Positions 1 through 8,469 are shown, counted from the stretch's first letter. The stretch is 64,000 nt of DNA from an uncultured Bacilli bacterium (GCA_934130545.1 CAKOYD010000001.1:186001-250000), one strand, 5' to 3'. Program-made: numbers and translations. The notes: generated from the sequence alone by a model not told the origin.

Positions 1-103
1 ACAACAATTCATAAAAATTGTCTTCGTTAATCTTTATATGCACAATAGAATATTTGTTTTTTTCTTCATATACAATAAAATCATCATATTTTTTACTTAT
101 CAT
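1..103 (-). CDS. 5' part of an unidentified gene running off the left edge
   Basis: A reading frame starts at an ATG (101-103, minus strand) behind an AGAGGTG Shine-Dalgarno and stays open for 34 codons to the window edge. The visible N-terminus is MISKKYDDFIVYEEKNKYSI, hydrophilic and with no signal peptide. Too little is visible to assign a family. It is preceded by a 70-nt leader holding a terminator-like hairpin (134-163), so its expression may be attenuated. Confidence 0.6.
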   Translation of the reverse strand, partial: MISKKYDDFIVYEEKNKYSIVHIKINEDNFYELL

Positions 104-133
104 ATTACTACACCTCTACTTCAAAAAAATAAA

Positions 134-163
134 CAGTATCCATCTTAAAAAGATTAAATACTG
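134..163 (-). promoter_or_regulatory. Terminator-like hairpin in the leader of the left-edge gene
   Basis: On the minus strand CAGTAT and ATACTG (134-139 and 158-163) enclose a second stem ATCTT/AAGAT (142-146 and 150-154). A T-rich run (complement of 124-133) follows directly. This is the shape of an intrinsic terminator, but it lies between the extended -10 at 180-188 and the start codon at 103, so it could act as an attenuator. Confidence 0.5.
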
Positions 164-179
164 CTTATCTTATGTAATA

Positions 180-188
180 ATTATACCA
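180..188 (-). promoter_or_regulatory. Extended -10 promoter TGGTATAAT
   Basis: Reading the minus strand, TGG precedes TATAAT (180-185), a consensus extended -10 element. No good -35 box is seen. A transcript would start near 173 and give a leader of about 70 nt before the left-edge gene. The rest of 189-296 holds no gene that I can support. Confidence 0.55.
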
Positions 189-296
189 TATATTTCCAAA
201 ATTTTTATATTTTTGTTAATATTTAATAGTCAAAAATGGATTTTTGTATCTTTTTTTCTACTTTTTTTAAATTTTAGTGTCCTAATACTCAATCAT

Positions 297-599
297 TTAT
301 TTGTAGTGGTAACTGAACTCTGCACCTCCTGCATTTAAGTGATTAGATATAACCACCACATTAGGATCATTACCAAATGCCTCCAGTATCTCCTTTGTTC
401 TATTAGCAGGCGTTATTGTCTCATCACTATCTCTAGTAATATAAACAGGAATTCCTAATTCTTTAAGTCTATTATACATATATTGAGATATTAATAAATT
501 ATAATCTTTTTCATAAGTATTTTCTCCAATAGCGCCACTATCCGAACCGCCATGTCCGGCATCAATAACCACACCGGTTAGTTTATTAGTGTTATTCAT
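297..599 (-). CDS. N-acetylmuramoyl-L-alanine amidase (Amidase_3), C-terminally truncated, possibly a pseudogene
   Basis: Zinc amidase of the Amidase_3 family, which cleaves the lactyl-amide bond between muramic acid and the peptide stem of peptidoglycan. Visible motifs are DAGHGGSDSGA near the N-terminus (first zinc His), a Glu in NTYEKDYNLL, and SNHLNAGG (second zinc His). The reading frame stops soon after this at 100 residues, while complete domains run to about 170-180 residues and end with a catalytic Glu that is absent here. There is no signal peptide or wall-binding domain. The start is ATG 599, because AGGAGTG sits just upstream and an upstream in-frame ATG at 614 overlaps that Shine-Dalgarno. 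It follows the HD gene by about 60 bp and may be co-transcribed. Probably inactive unless it works as a fragment. Confidence 0.7.
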   Translation of the reverse strand: MNNTNKLTGVVIDAGHGGSDSGAIGENTYEKDYNLLISQYMYNRLKELGIPVYITRDSDETITPANRTKEILEAFGNDPNVVVISNHLNAGGAEFSYHYK

Positions 600-659
600 T
601 TTATCACTCCTCATAATAATTTATGAAAAATAATTAAAATAGTTAAAATTTATTAATTT

Positions 660-1571
660 TTACATTCTCTTAGAATTAACTAGTGGCTTTAATACCCTTG
701 CTTTTAAATTAGGTAATTTAGTTATGGGAATACCTTCTTTTTTCTTAGTAGTAAACTCTAATAAATATTCTTCTAATGTTCTATCATTTATACTGTATAG
801 TAATCTAAATATATATTCTTCATCATAATAATACAAATCATCGTAAGTTATATATCCATTATCTAGAGAATATTTAGTTATCCTAGCAAGTAGTTCCATC
901 ATATAATTATCTTCGTTAGAATGACAATATCTATCAATAGTATTACTTAGTTCTACTACTTTACTAGCCACTTCATAATTAGTAAATCCTATCTCTTCCT
1001 TACCTTCTTCATTTATATATATTGCTATACTATTTAATATATCTTTTATATCTCGTTTACCAATAATCTTAGTCCATCCTAGAGAATTTAGCATTATACC
1101 ATCCAATCTGTCTGCACATAGTTTTGGCCTAGCATTATCCACTAGACTATATTTTTTAAAATCAATTATCTCATTAGCACTAACACCGTCTTTTAACAAG
1201 CATTGTTTAAGATAATTATCAGATAGAACAATTCTTTCAGTATATTCTTCAGTACTTTCTTGGTTAGCATAATCTTTATTCATATAATCAATAACATGAG
1301 AAAAACATGGTGTCCCTACATCATGAAATAGTCCAGCAAGAGTGGCTTTTCTATCAGATGATATCTTATATGTCAACAAAGCTGTTGTTAGAGAATGCGT
1401 ATATCGGCTTATATAAGTACTGAAATTATATATATCTTTAGAAGCATAGTCCATTCCACAAAAGTATCCTATCTTCTTGAGTCTAATCAAACTTGGCGTA
1501 TCTAAATATTTAACGAGAAAATCAGGCATATTAGCATAGCCAAGTAAATATAAGTAATAGTTTAAGTCCAT
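660..1571 (-). CDS. HD-domain phosphohydrolase
   Basis: A 303-residue cytosolic protein of the metal-dependent HD superfamily. The metal ligands are visible in order: His59 in RYTHS, His83-Asp84 in GLFHDVG, a further His92 in CFSH, and an Asp in CADRLDG around residue 155. The layout resembles dGTPase-like and YwfO-type HD proteins, so a nucleotide or phosphate-ester substrate is likely, but the sequence does not fix it. AAGGAG precedes the ATG. It is transcribed away from 1736 and has its own extended -10 (TGCTATAAT) at 1607-1615. The truncated amidase lies downstream. Confidence 0.75.
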   Translation of the reverse strand: MDLNYYLYLLGYANMPDFLVKYLDTPSLIRLKKIGYFCGMDYASKDIYNFSTYISRYTHSLTTALLTYKISSDRKATLAGLFHDVGTPCFSHVIDYMNKDYANQESTEEYTERIVLSDNYLKQCLLKDGVSANEIIDFKKYSLVDNARPKLCADRLDGIMLNSLGWTKIIGKRDIKDILNSIAIYINEEGKEEIGFTNYEVASKVVELSNTIDRYCHSNEDNYMMELLARITKYSLDNGYITYDDLYYYDEEYIFRLLYSINDRTLEEYLLEFTTKKKEGIPITKLPNLKARVLKPLVNSKRM

Positions 1572-1606
1572 AATACATTTCTCCTTTACTAATAATTTTT
1601 TATCTT

Positions 1607-1615
1607 ATTATAGCA
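1607..1615 (-). promoter_or_regulatory. Extended -10 promoter for the HD gene
   Basis: TGCTATAAT on the minus strand, 36 bp upstream of the ATG at 1571. Confidence 0.55.
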
Positions 1616-1682
1616 TAAACTTTACTATATTAGGTAGACATTTATTTACAATAAATTTAAGTAAAATATTTTACATTTTTAA

Positions 1683-1711
1683 TTTACATATTAGTTGATA
1701 GATGCTATACT
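1683..1711 (+). promoter_or_regulatory. Sigma-A-type promoter TTTACA-17-TATACT
   Basis: TTTACA at 1683-1688 and TATACT at 1706-1711 with a 17-bp spacer. The Shine-Dalgarno TAGGAGGAG follows at 1717-1725 and the ATG is at 1736. The promoter is back to back with the one for the HD gene. Confidence 0.75.
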
Positions 1712-1735
1712 TATGGTAGGAGGAGTGATTTATTT

Positions 1736-2191
1736 ATGTTTAATATTGATAGTTCTTTTAATAATGTTGCACAAGCTGGTATTTGGTTTATCATCTCTAT
1801 GGTAATTGCTATTATTGGTGGTATTTGTGTATACTATGTTTTACTTACTAAGGAGAATTATGAGAAGTGTACAGGTTATACAAAGAAATTGTTTGATTTT
1901 GTTACTTTCAAGAAATTAATTTTAGAAGATATATTAAAGATTTTATATATAATTGTTGCTATTTATATTACTTTATCTTCATTAGGATTAATATCTACAA
2001 GTTTTGTTTTATTCTTAGTACAATTAGTATTTGGTAATATTATTGCTAGAATTGGTTTTGAATTTTCTTTATTAATGATAACTATATGTAAGAATACTAC
2101 GGAAATTAATGATAAGTTAAAACAAAATATAGTTTCTAAGAAGGAAGAAAAGAAAGAAACTAAAAAAGAAGAAAAGAAAGAAGATAAATAA
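1736..2191 (+). CDS. Small membrane protein, DUF4282-like
   Basis: A 151-residue protein with a hydrophobic N-terminal segment (about residues 15-37), two further membrane segments (about 62-80 and 85-118) and a charged Lys/Glu-rich tail (about 130-151). The sequence from FDFVTFKK to ENNDKL-like residues, with a conserved Arg-x3-Glu-x-n pattern in the last helix, recalls DUF4282 membrane proteins; that match is by eye only. It is a single-gene unit with a strong promoter, a strong Shine-Dalgarno and a terminator shared with hisS. Function unknown. Confidence 0.6.
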   Translation: MFNIDSSFNNVAQAGIWFIISMVIAIIGGICVYYVLLTKENYEKCTGYTKKLFDFVTFKKLILEDILKILYIIVAIYITLSSLGLISTSFVLFLVQLVFGNIIARIGFEFSLLMITICKNTTEINDKLKQNIVSKKEEKKETKKEEKKEDK

Positions 2192-2205
2192 AAAAACTTT
2201 ATATT

Positions 2206-2240
2206 AAAAACCAAGGGTTTATAAATTATCCTTGGTTTTT
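2206..2240. terminator. Bidirectional terminator between 1736 gene and hisS
   Basis: AAAAACCAAGG (2206-2216) pairs with CCTTGGTTTTT (2230-2240) around a 13-nt loop, with T-rich tracts on both sides. The right arm contains the last codons and the stop of hisS, so one hairpin serves both convergent genes. Confidence 0.85.
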
Positions 2241-3524
2241 GTTTGTTAATATATAGTCTTTTAGTTCGTTATATGGTAGTTTTAATTGTTCTGATGTAGT
2301 CATATCTTTGATAGTATACATATTTTCTTGAATTTCATCACTACCTACTACTATAACATATTTAATATTTTCTTTACTTGCGTATTCAAAGCATTTTTTT
2401 AATTTACGATTATTCATTTCAACGATAACATTAATATTATTTTGGCGAAGATTTCTAGCTAACATCAATGATTCAACTTCAGTACCCATGGGAATGATAT
2501 AGGCATCTATTAAATTATCAGAAGACATTTCATCTTTTATAATCGTATATATAGGTTCTAGACCAAATGATAGTCCTACAGCAGGATAAATATTACCATC
2601 ATCAATAAAGTCAGTAATTATTTTATCGTATCGACCACCACCACCTAGAGAACAAGTTAATCTTTCTTTTTTATCAAAGAATTCAAATACTGTTGATGTA
2701 TAGATACTTAATCCACGAGCTAATGTTGGAGTAAATGTAGTATTATCTGATAAGTTTAATTTCTCAATATATGAAGATAATGTTTTTATTTCTTGGATAG
2801 CTTCACAAGCTACTACTCTTTCATCATTTTCATATGTTTCAATATAATCAGTTAGTGATTTATTAAAGTTATCTAATAATTTATTAGCAGTTTCTTCATC
2901 TATTTCTATTTTAGATAGTTCTTTAATAAAGTCTTGTCTACTAATCTTCTCAATCTTATCAATAATACCAATTACTTCTTCTACTTTATCCTTAGAAATA
3001 TTAGAGTCTTCAATTATTATACTCATTAATTTTCTATTATTCCATTTAATATTTATATCTATTCCTAATTTAGTAAATATATCAACAACCATTTGCATTT
3101 GTTCGGCTTCAATTACTTGACCACTTATGCCAACAACATCAACATCACATTGATAGAACTCACGACATCTTCCAGTTTTAACTGGGCCATTTCTAAATAC
3201 TTTACCTATTTCATATCTTTTTAATGGTAATCTTAAATCTTTTTGGTTAGCAATAAATTTACAGAATGGTATAGTTAAATCATATCTTAATCCTAGTCGT
3301 CTATTACCTTGGTCTGTTAGAGTATACATTTCATTTAATATTTCAGCGCCATCTTTATACTTATATGCTAGAATATCATAGTTATATAATACTGTTGAAT
3401 CTAGTGGTTGATAATTATATTTTATAAATGTTTCTTTTAAGGTATCTGTTATTTTATTTCTTATTAATTGGTCTTTACCATAATAATCAGTAGTACCTTT
3501 TAAATTTTGAGTATTTATTTTCAT
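2226..3524 (-). CDS. hisS: Histidyl-tRNA synthetase
   Basis: Charges tRNA-His with histidine using ATP in the cytosol. The 432-residue class II synthetase shows motif 2 (RYEIGKVFRNGP followed by GRCREFYQCDVD), the histidine-binding signature ARGLSIYTSTVFE with catalytic Arg, GGGGRYD, motif 3 AVGLSFGLEP, and a C-terminal anticodon-binding domain starting near AYIIPMG. The histidine signature reads RGLSIYT where the most common form is RGLDYYT. A longer frame begins with GTG at 3536 inside the GAGGTG Shine-Dalgarno, so ATG 3524 is the start. A TTGAAT-17-TATAAT promoter lies at 3546-3574. No T-box leader fits in the short upstream gap. Confidence 0.95.
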   Translation of the reverse strand: MKINTQNLKGTTDYYGKDQLIRNKITDTLKETFIKYNYQPLDSTVLYNYDILAYKYKDGAEILNEMYTLTDQGNRRLGLRYDLTIPFCKFIANQKDLRLPLKRYEIGKVFRNGPVKTGRCREFYQCDVDVVGISGQVIEAEQMQMVVDIFTKLGIDINIKWNNRKLMSIIIEDSNISKDKVEEVIGIIDKIEKISRQDFIKELSKIEIDEETANKLLDNFNKSLTDYIETYENDERVVACEAIQEIKTLSSYIEKLNLSDNTTFTPTLARGLSIYTSTVFEFFDKKERLTCSLGGGGRYDKIITDFIDDGNIYPAVGLSFGLEPIYTIIKDEMSSDNLIDAYIIPMGTEVESLMLARNLRQNNINVIVEMNNRKLKKCFEYASKENIKYVIVVGSDEIQENMYTIKDMTTSEQLKLPYNELKDYILTNKNQG

Positions 3525-3545
3525 AATACACCTCACTTAGTTAAG

Positions 3546-3574
3546 ATTATACTATAAATTAGGTAGATATTCAA
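3546..3574 (-). promoter_or_regulatory. hisS promoter TTGAAT-17-TATAAT
   Basis: On the minus strand TTGAAT (3569-3574) and TATAAT (3546-3551) are separated by 17 bp, about 20 bp before the hisS start. Confidence 0.7.
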
Positions 3575-3638
3575 TATTAGTATTTTAAGATATCTACTAT
3601 TTTTATTATATATTTATTTATTAATAATATATTTTAGT

Positions 3639-3986
3639 ATGAATAAGAGTATACAAATTAAGAATATTGATATTGAGAATATCATTTGGGTAATATATAT
3701 AATTATTATTTTATTAGCACTTTTATCTAATTATTATGAGAAGAATAGTATTGTTAATAATAATTATCAAGATGGAATAGATAGTAAGAATATAAATATA
3801 TTTATTTTTATAGTACTAGTAATTATATATCTTTATTTTTTAAATAATAGTTATAATCAATATAGAAATAATCCTAGTGACATAAATTATACTAACTTAA
3901 TGGCTAATATTTTTAATGTTATTGGAGGTTTTATCTTTCTTTATGTGGCAATAAATTCTGGTGTAGATAGTAATATTGATATATAA
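3639..3986 (+). CDS. Small hydrophobic membrane protein of unknown function
   Basis: A 115-residue reading frame with three likely membrane segments (about residues 14-32, 51-70 and 86-106) and short polar loops. No family was recognised. The ATG at 3639 lacks a clear Shine-Dalgarno, which lowers confidence, but the frame is bounded by a good hairpin at 3990-4009 and the three-helix layout is regular. It is convergent with the 4001 gene. Confidence 0.5.
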   Translation: MNKSIQIKNIDIENIIWVIYIIIILLALLSNYYEKNSIVNNNYQDGIDSKNINIFIFIVLVIIYLYFLNNSYNQYRNNPSDINYTNLMANIFNVIGGFIFLYVAINSGVDSNIDI

Positions 3987-3989
3987 AAA

Positions 3990-4009
3990 GAAAAGTATTG
4001 CTACTTTTC
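3990..4009. terminator. Terminator hairpin GAAAAGTA/TACTTTTC
   Basis: A perfect 8-bp stem with a TTGC loop. On the minus strand it is followed by TTTTTATAT and its left arm contains the stop codon of the gene ending at 4001. On the plus strand it follows the gene ending at 3986. Confidence 0.75.
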
Positions 4010-5608
4010 GATGTTAACGATAGTAATTATTTCTTCTTCTTCGAGATAAGATACTTTAATAGTATCACCATTTATTAAGAATGGTAATAAATCGCTAGTT
4101 GTTAATGATACTTTATATTTTTGATTGTTAGTATCCATAATATAATAATAACTATTACCTTCGACTATACCCATACTAATATTCTTTATAGTTATTTCTT
4201 TAGTTTGTAATAATTCTTCGTTATAGTTAGTTGAATAACTTGCTAGATAGTTGGCTGCGGCTTTATTTATGCCTAGTGAAGCATCAGATACTACTACTTT
4301 TTGGTAGTCTGCTACATCGATAAAGGCATACATTTTAACTAAGCCAGCATTATCTTTTAAACTTACTAAATATGTTGGTTTACCATTTAAGTTAATTAGT
4401 AATGGGAAGGTTGATGTATATTTCATTTGTTGAACTTGTCCTTCAGCAGAGGCCATAGCAGAATATTCTTCAGCACCTGGTACTTTGTAATAGTTTGTTT
4501 CTTTGGTACGCATATTACATAGAATAAATCCTAGGTTAGATTCGTCTGATGATACTGATGTTATTCCAGTATATAGATATATATCATCATTTAGACTTAT
4601 ATAATTATAACCATCTGTTGTCATAATAACGCCTTTTTGAGAAAACAATGTATTGAAGAAGCCATTTTGATATTGACCCCAATCATCGACTTGTTCAATA
4701 ATTAAACTTGCTGAGTAGATATGATCAACCCATGTTGGGATTTCTTCTAATTTATATTTTTTACTTTTACCCGTTATTGGGTCCAGTATAATGGCACCAT
4801 TTATTTCTTTTTTGACACCGACTGCTTTATAGGATACGGTTGGCACTATCCAATATGGATTACCTTCATTATCTATTTCAAATGAGGCTGTGTCAAATAT
4901 TTCTGTTGGGTGATTAAATCTTAGTTTACGATATAAGTTTTCATTGAATAAGGCACTTGGCATATATTTCATACCTTTATCAAGTCTTATTAATTTAGCT
5001 TCACCATTGACAGAGTTAACTGTTATATAACCTTTTATTCCTTCTTTTCTATTAGAGAAGTATTTTATTATTGAGGCATATTCTAATGGTGTGACACGAA
5101 TTATTTCATTGTTATAGTTTATTTGAGTATATAAATCACTAACATAGAATTGACTTACCCAGTCAGACATTTGGCCCATTACACGATCACCTAGTTTTTG
5201 GCTAGAGGTTTTATCAAGTAATGGTAAAGTATTAAAATCTACTTCTTTGATGCCTTCGGTAAATTCAATACTATCATTAATTGTTATTCTATTAGCATAA
5301 CTTTTAGAGTTAAATAATGGTGATGCTATAAAATTAGCAATGATAGTACCACCAATTATTACGAATATAGCAATTATACTTTTTGGAAATTCAATATTTC
5401 TTTTATGAAAAATATTAGTTATATTACTATATTTAAAGTTTAATAATTTAAATACGCTAGTTATGTTGTAGACAATAATTAGTGCAATTATATAGGCCCA
5501 AAAGCCAAAGCTATGAATATTTATTGGAGGTAAAAATAGATAGTATGTTATCATAGCAAATACTAAAGTTAATATTATTCTTATTAATAAAATTTTATTA
5601 TTTTTCAT
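4001..5608 (-). CDS. Conserved membrane protein with large exported domain
   Basis: A 535-residue protein. Three hydrophobic segments lie in the first 105 residues (about 7-26, 33-55 and 78-98), followed by a long soluble region with no further membrane segment, probably outside the cell. The exported part is rich in beta-type sequence (for example YNYISLNDDIYLYTG) and ends in a small domain near residues 465-535 (ISMGIVEGNSYYYIMD). I recognise the type as a conserved Bacillota membrane protein but cannot name a function. It starts 9 bp after the nucleoside kinase gene and shares its promoter at 7301-7329. Confidence 0.7.
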   Translation of the reverse strand: MKNNKILLIRIILTLVFAMITYYLFLPPINIHSFGFWAYIIALIIVYNITSVFKLLNFKYSNITNIFHKRNIEFPKSIIAIFVIIGGTIIANFIASPLFNSKSYANRITINDSIEFTEGIKEVDFNTLPLLDKTSSQKLGDRVMGQMSDWVSQFYVSDLYTQINYNNEIIRVTPLEYASIIKYFSNRKEGIKGYITVNSVNGEAKLIRLDKGMKYMPSALFNENLYRKLRFNHPTEIFDTASFEIDNEGNPYWIVPTVSYKAVGVKKEINGAIILDPITGKSKKYKLEEIPTWVDHIYSASLIIEQVDDWGQYQNGFFNTLFSQKGVIMTTDGYNYISLNDDIYLYTGITSVSSDESNLGFILCNMRTKETNYYKVPGAEEYSAMASAEGQVQQMKYTSTFPLLINLNGKPTYLVSLKDNAGLVKMYAFIDVADYQKVVVSDASLGINKAAANYLASYSTNYNEELLQTKEITIKNISMGIVEGNSYYYIMDTNNQKYKVSLTTSDLLPFLINGDTIKVSYLEEEEIITIVNIEK

Positions 5609-5617
5609 ATTTCTCCT

Positions 5618-7273
5618 TTATCTTTCAAAATAACTGCCACCAATAAATTCTCTTAAGATAGATACGCTTGGGACGTCTTTGCTTGGCATTGGTAAGACAA
5701 ACTTTAATAGTTGTAATAGTCTTAGGGCAGTGTCATATTCAGGGTCATCTTCTTGGACAGTGAATAATAATGGTTCAGCATAAGTTTTTAAGACCGCTAA
5801 TTCGTAGGCTAATGTTGAATTAAAGATAGTATCAGCTTCATCTTGGAATGGGAAGATATATTTTTCTTCACCTTTTCTAACGTCGGCCCATGATTTTAGA
5901 GTTTGGCTTGGAGAATATCCTCTGACACGATTATCTCTAACCATTCTTCTTAATAATCTTAAGTCAGTCATACTAATTCTATTATCGTTATCGATATTTA
6001 AGAATGGTAACGGGCTTATATATATCTTATATTTATTTTTTCGTGGGATACTTTCTAATAAAGCATCATTTAAGCAGTGCAATCCTTCAATTATCAAGAT
6101 ATCTTTTTCTTCTAATTTAATAGCATTCTTAAATGTTTTCTTACCTTTTACAAAGTCAAATGTTGGTGTTATTACTTTACTGCCTTTTAACATTTTAGAT
6201 ATTTGGTTATTAAATAATTTAGTATCGATGGCTCTTAAACTTTCAAAGTCGTAGTTACCATTTTCATCTAATGGTGTATCTTCTCTATCTAAGAAATAAT
6301 CATCTAGTGATAAGGCTATTGGGTTTAAACCTAGAGTTTTTAGATATAGAGATAGTTTCCTTGCAGTTGTAGTTTTTCCTGATGATGATGGGCCAGACAT
6401 AAGTACTATTTTGATGTCTTTACTTTTTTGCTTGATGGTTTCTGCTATTTTTAATAGTTTATAGTCTTGAATAGATTCTGATAAGTTAATTAATTCTCCT
6501 GGTTTAGTGTTAACTATTGAATCGTTTAAATCACCTAAGTTATTAATATTTAATATTCTTCCCCACTCAGCATATTCTTCCAGAGAATTAAACAAGTTAT
6601 CATGATGAGTATATTTAACTATTTTACCATTATTATATATAGATGGATATCTTAAAACTATACCTTTACCTTCTAATAATGTTAAGTCAAAGTATTTTAA
6701 AACTCCTGAATCGTTTGGTAATAGTCCTAGAACATAGTGATATGTATTTTCAAATTTATATAGAGTTATGTAGTTAGATTTGTTATAAAATAGTGTTTTA
6801 ACTAAATCTTTTCTTTTAATATTTTTAAAGTATTCCGTAGCTTCTTGAATTGTCGTTTCAATCTTAGTAAATGGAATTTGTTTTGCTATTTTATCTTTCA
6901 TAACTACTTTAATTAATTCTAATTTATCTTTAGTTATTTTTTTATCAATATCAATATATATTCCTTTATCTAATGAATGCCTTACTATTACTTTAGTATC
7001 TGCTCCTAAGACTTCATATACAGTCGTTTTAAAGACTATTGTTAAGGCTCTTTCATATGTTCTATTACCTAGGGAAGTATTTATATCAAATAATTCTAAA
7101 GTACCATTTTTAGTTAGAGAATCATTATAATTAATAAATTCGTTGCGATACTTTGCTATTAAGATATCAAAAGGTAAATCATTCTTTAAGTTTTCTAATA
7201 CTTCATATAGTTTAATACCTTTTTTATATTCTAATTTTTTACCATTTTGTAATGTTACTATTATGGTTTCCAT
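5618..7273 (-). CDS. TGS-domain uridine/nucleoside kinase
   Basis: Phosphorylates a nucleoside, most likely uridine or cytidine, in pyrimidine salvage. The 551-residue protein starts with a TGS domain (residues 1-60, VTLQNGKKLEYKKG), continues with a second domain like that next to TGS in threonyl-tRNA synthetase (about 65-240), and ends with a P-loop kinase: Walker A GPSSSGKTTTARKL at 294-307, LSLDDYF, and the Walker B-like DILIIEGLHCLN. This TGS-kinase architecture is known from Thermotoga-type uridine kinases. An AGAGGAGTG Shine-Dalgarno and a TTTACA-17-TATAAT promoter precede it, and the membrane protein at 4001 follows in the same transcript. Confidence 0.85.
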   Translation of the reverse strand: METIIVTLQNGKKLEYKKGIKLYEVLENLKNDLPFDILIAKYRNEFINYNDSLTKNGTLELFDINTSLGNRTYERALTIVFKTTVYEVLGADTKVIVRHSLDKGIYIDIDKKITKDKLELIKVVMKDKIAKQIPFTKIETTIQEATEYFKNIKRKDLVKTLFYNKSNYITLYKFENTYHYVLGLLPNDSGVLKYFDLTLLEGKGIVLRYPSIYNNGKIVKYTHHDNLFNSLEEYAEWGRILNINNLGDLNDSIVNTKPGELINLSESIQDYKLLKIAETIKQKSKDIKIVLMSGPSSSGKTTTARKLSLYLKTLGLNPIALSLDDYFLDREDTPLDENGNYDFESLRAIDTKLFNNQISKMLKGSKVITPTFDFVKGKKTFKNAIKLEEKDILIIEGLHCLNDALLESIPRKNKYKIYISPLPFLNIDNDNRISMTDLRLLRRMVRDNRVRGYSPSQTLKSWADVRKGEEKYIFPFQDEADTIFNSTLAYELAVLKTYAEPLLFTVQEDDPEYDTALRLLQLLKFVLPMPSKDVPSVSILREFIGGSYFER

Positions 7274-7300
7274 GTTATCACTCCTCTTTACTCTATATCA

Positions 7301-7329
7301 ATTATAACAATATTTATTTTAAATGTAAA
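7301..7329 (-). promoter_or_regulatory. Promoter TTTACA-17-TATAAT
   Basis: TTTACA (7324-7329) and TATAAT (7301-7306) on the minus strand, 28 bp upstream of the nucleoside kinase start. Confidence 0.75.
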
Positions 7330-7352
7330 CTTTTTATTATAAAGGCATGAAA

Positions 7353-7375
7353 AAAAGAAATATAAAATTTCTTTT
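7353..7375 (-). terminator. Terminator after the lipoprotein gene
   Basis: AAAAGAAAT/ATTTCTTTT stem with a 5-nt loop followed by a T-run on the minus strand, just past the stop at 7380. Confidence 0.75.
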
Positions 7376-7379
7376 AGTC

Positions 7380-7844
7380 TTAATCAAGATTCTTAAATGT
7401 TTCTTGCATTTTAGTTGCTATGTCGTTATTGTCTAACATTATTAAGATGATAACATTGTCTTTGCTTTCAACAATGACACTGCTTGCTTGTACACATATC
7501 CATTTAGCAGGATCTACTTTTTCTTTAATTTCTTGTTTAGTCTTTTCAATATCAACACCATCTTTTACTCTTACTACTACTACAGAGTGTGCTATAGAAC
7601 TCATTTCTGGTTCAGAGGCTATTCCTTCTTCAAAATCTAGGGAATCTAGTCCTAAATAATATGATAAGTTTTCTTTTGTTAATTTTGTTTGAGTCATTTT
7701 TGGGCAATCTTCTCCAACCGGGGCATATACTTTAGATAAGATTTCTTTTAGAGTATATGTTTGTTTTTGTCCTTTAGTTCCACAGGCAGTAATTGTTAGT
7801 AAAATGATAGTTAGTACTAAAAGTTTTGGTAATACTTTTTTCAT
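7380..7844 (-). CDS. Lipoprotein, DUF4358-like
   Basis: A 154-residue lipoprotein: Lys-rich N-terminus, hydrophobic stretch and lipobox TITAC at about residues 17-21 predict lipidation and anchoring on the outer face of the membrane. The mature part (IAHSVVVVRVKDGVDIEKTK and a later VIVESKDNVIILIM) resembles DUF4358 lipoproteins; function unknown. ATG 7844 is preferred to ATG 7853 because the AAAGG Shine-Dalgarno abuts the latter. It is monocistronic, with an extended -10 at 7884-7892 and a terminator at 7353-7375. Confidence 0.75.
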   Translation of the reverse strand: MKKVLPKLLVLTIILLTITACGTKGQKQTYTLKEILSKVYAPVGEDCPKMTQTKLTKENLSYYLGLDSLDFEEGIASEPEMSSIAHSVVVVRVKDGVDIEKTKQEIKEKVDPAKWICVQASSVIVESKDNVIILIMLDNNDIATKMQETFKNLD

Positions 7845-7883
7845 TATTTTCATCCTTTCTTGGTAGTTATACTACTTGAGTTA

Positions 7884-7892
7884 ATTATAGCA
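7884..7892 (-). promoter_or_regulatory. Extended -10 promoter for the lipoprotein gene
   Basis: TGCTATAAT on the minus strand, 40 bp before the chosen start at 7844. Confidence 0.5.
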
Positions 7893-7921
7893 AATATTTT
7901 TATTAAATGGTAGTGTATTTA

Positions 7922-8467
7922 TTACTTTTGGGATAATTGTAATAGCTTTTTCATAGTGTTGGCGGTTCTTATAGTTATTTTGTTAGTTATACTAGTGCTA
8001 GCAGTTTTAATCCACCATGTTGATTTACGGTAATCTTTTAGAACAAATGACCAAAATATAGTGTTGTGGTATTCTTCTATTTGATCAATATTTTCTTTAG
8101 GGCTACCTATTGTATTATAGACTTCTTCGTAAGTAGTTGGTGGTATTATAAAGATTAAGTTATCATATATTTCTTTATTAGTAGTACCCCACCATGATGG
8201 ACTATTATTTAATATATCTTCTAGTTCAGGTACTGTCATGATATAGATTGGTATTTTTATATTAAAGTTAAATTCAATAATTTTAGATATGTTTTCTATT
8301 ATTAATTCTTTATTATTTATGTTAGATTCAATAATGATATTACCACTATTAAGATAAGTGGATACGTTTTGATAATTATTTTCTTCTAGTAATTGTTTTA
8401 GTTTAGGCATAGATACTTTGTTTTTGCCACTTATATTTACTCCTCTTAGTAATACAATATATTTCAT
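7922..8467 (-). CDS. DUF1697 family protein
   Basis: A 181-residue cytosolic protein with the characteristic DUF1697 start: MKYIVLLRGVNISGKNKVSM, then LNSGNIIIES at about residues 39-48. The family is widespread in bacteria and its biochemical role is unknown. The start is ATG 8467 with an AAAGGAG Shine-Dalgarno. It sits 2 bp after the membrane protein gene at 8470, so the two are probably one operon driven by the extended -10 at 8991-8999. Confidence 0.85.
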   Translation of the reverse strand: MKYIVLLRGVNISGKNKVSMPKLKQLLEENNYQNVSTYLNSGNIIIESNINNKELIIENISKIIEFNFNIKIPIYIMTVPELEDILNNSPSWWGTTNKEIYDNLIFIIPPTTYEEVYNTIGSPKENIDQIEEYHNTIFWSFVLKDYRKSTWWIKTASTSITNKITIRTANTMKKLLQLSQK

Positions 8468-8469
8468 TT

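Noticed and set aside
18..338. 106-residue hydrophobic plus-strand reading frame
   Set aside because: It runs antisense through the left-edge gene, its leader and the end of the amidase, has no Shine-Dalgarno, and is hydrophobic only because of T-rich sequence.
3525..3638. T-box leader in front of hisS
   Set aside because: Only about 110 bp separate hisS from the plus-strand gene and no T-box sequence or specifier stem is visible.
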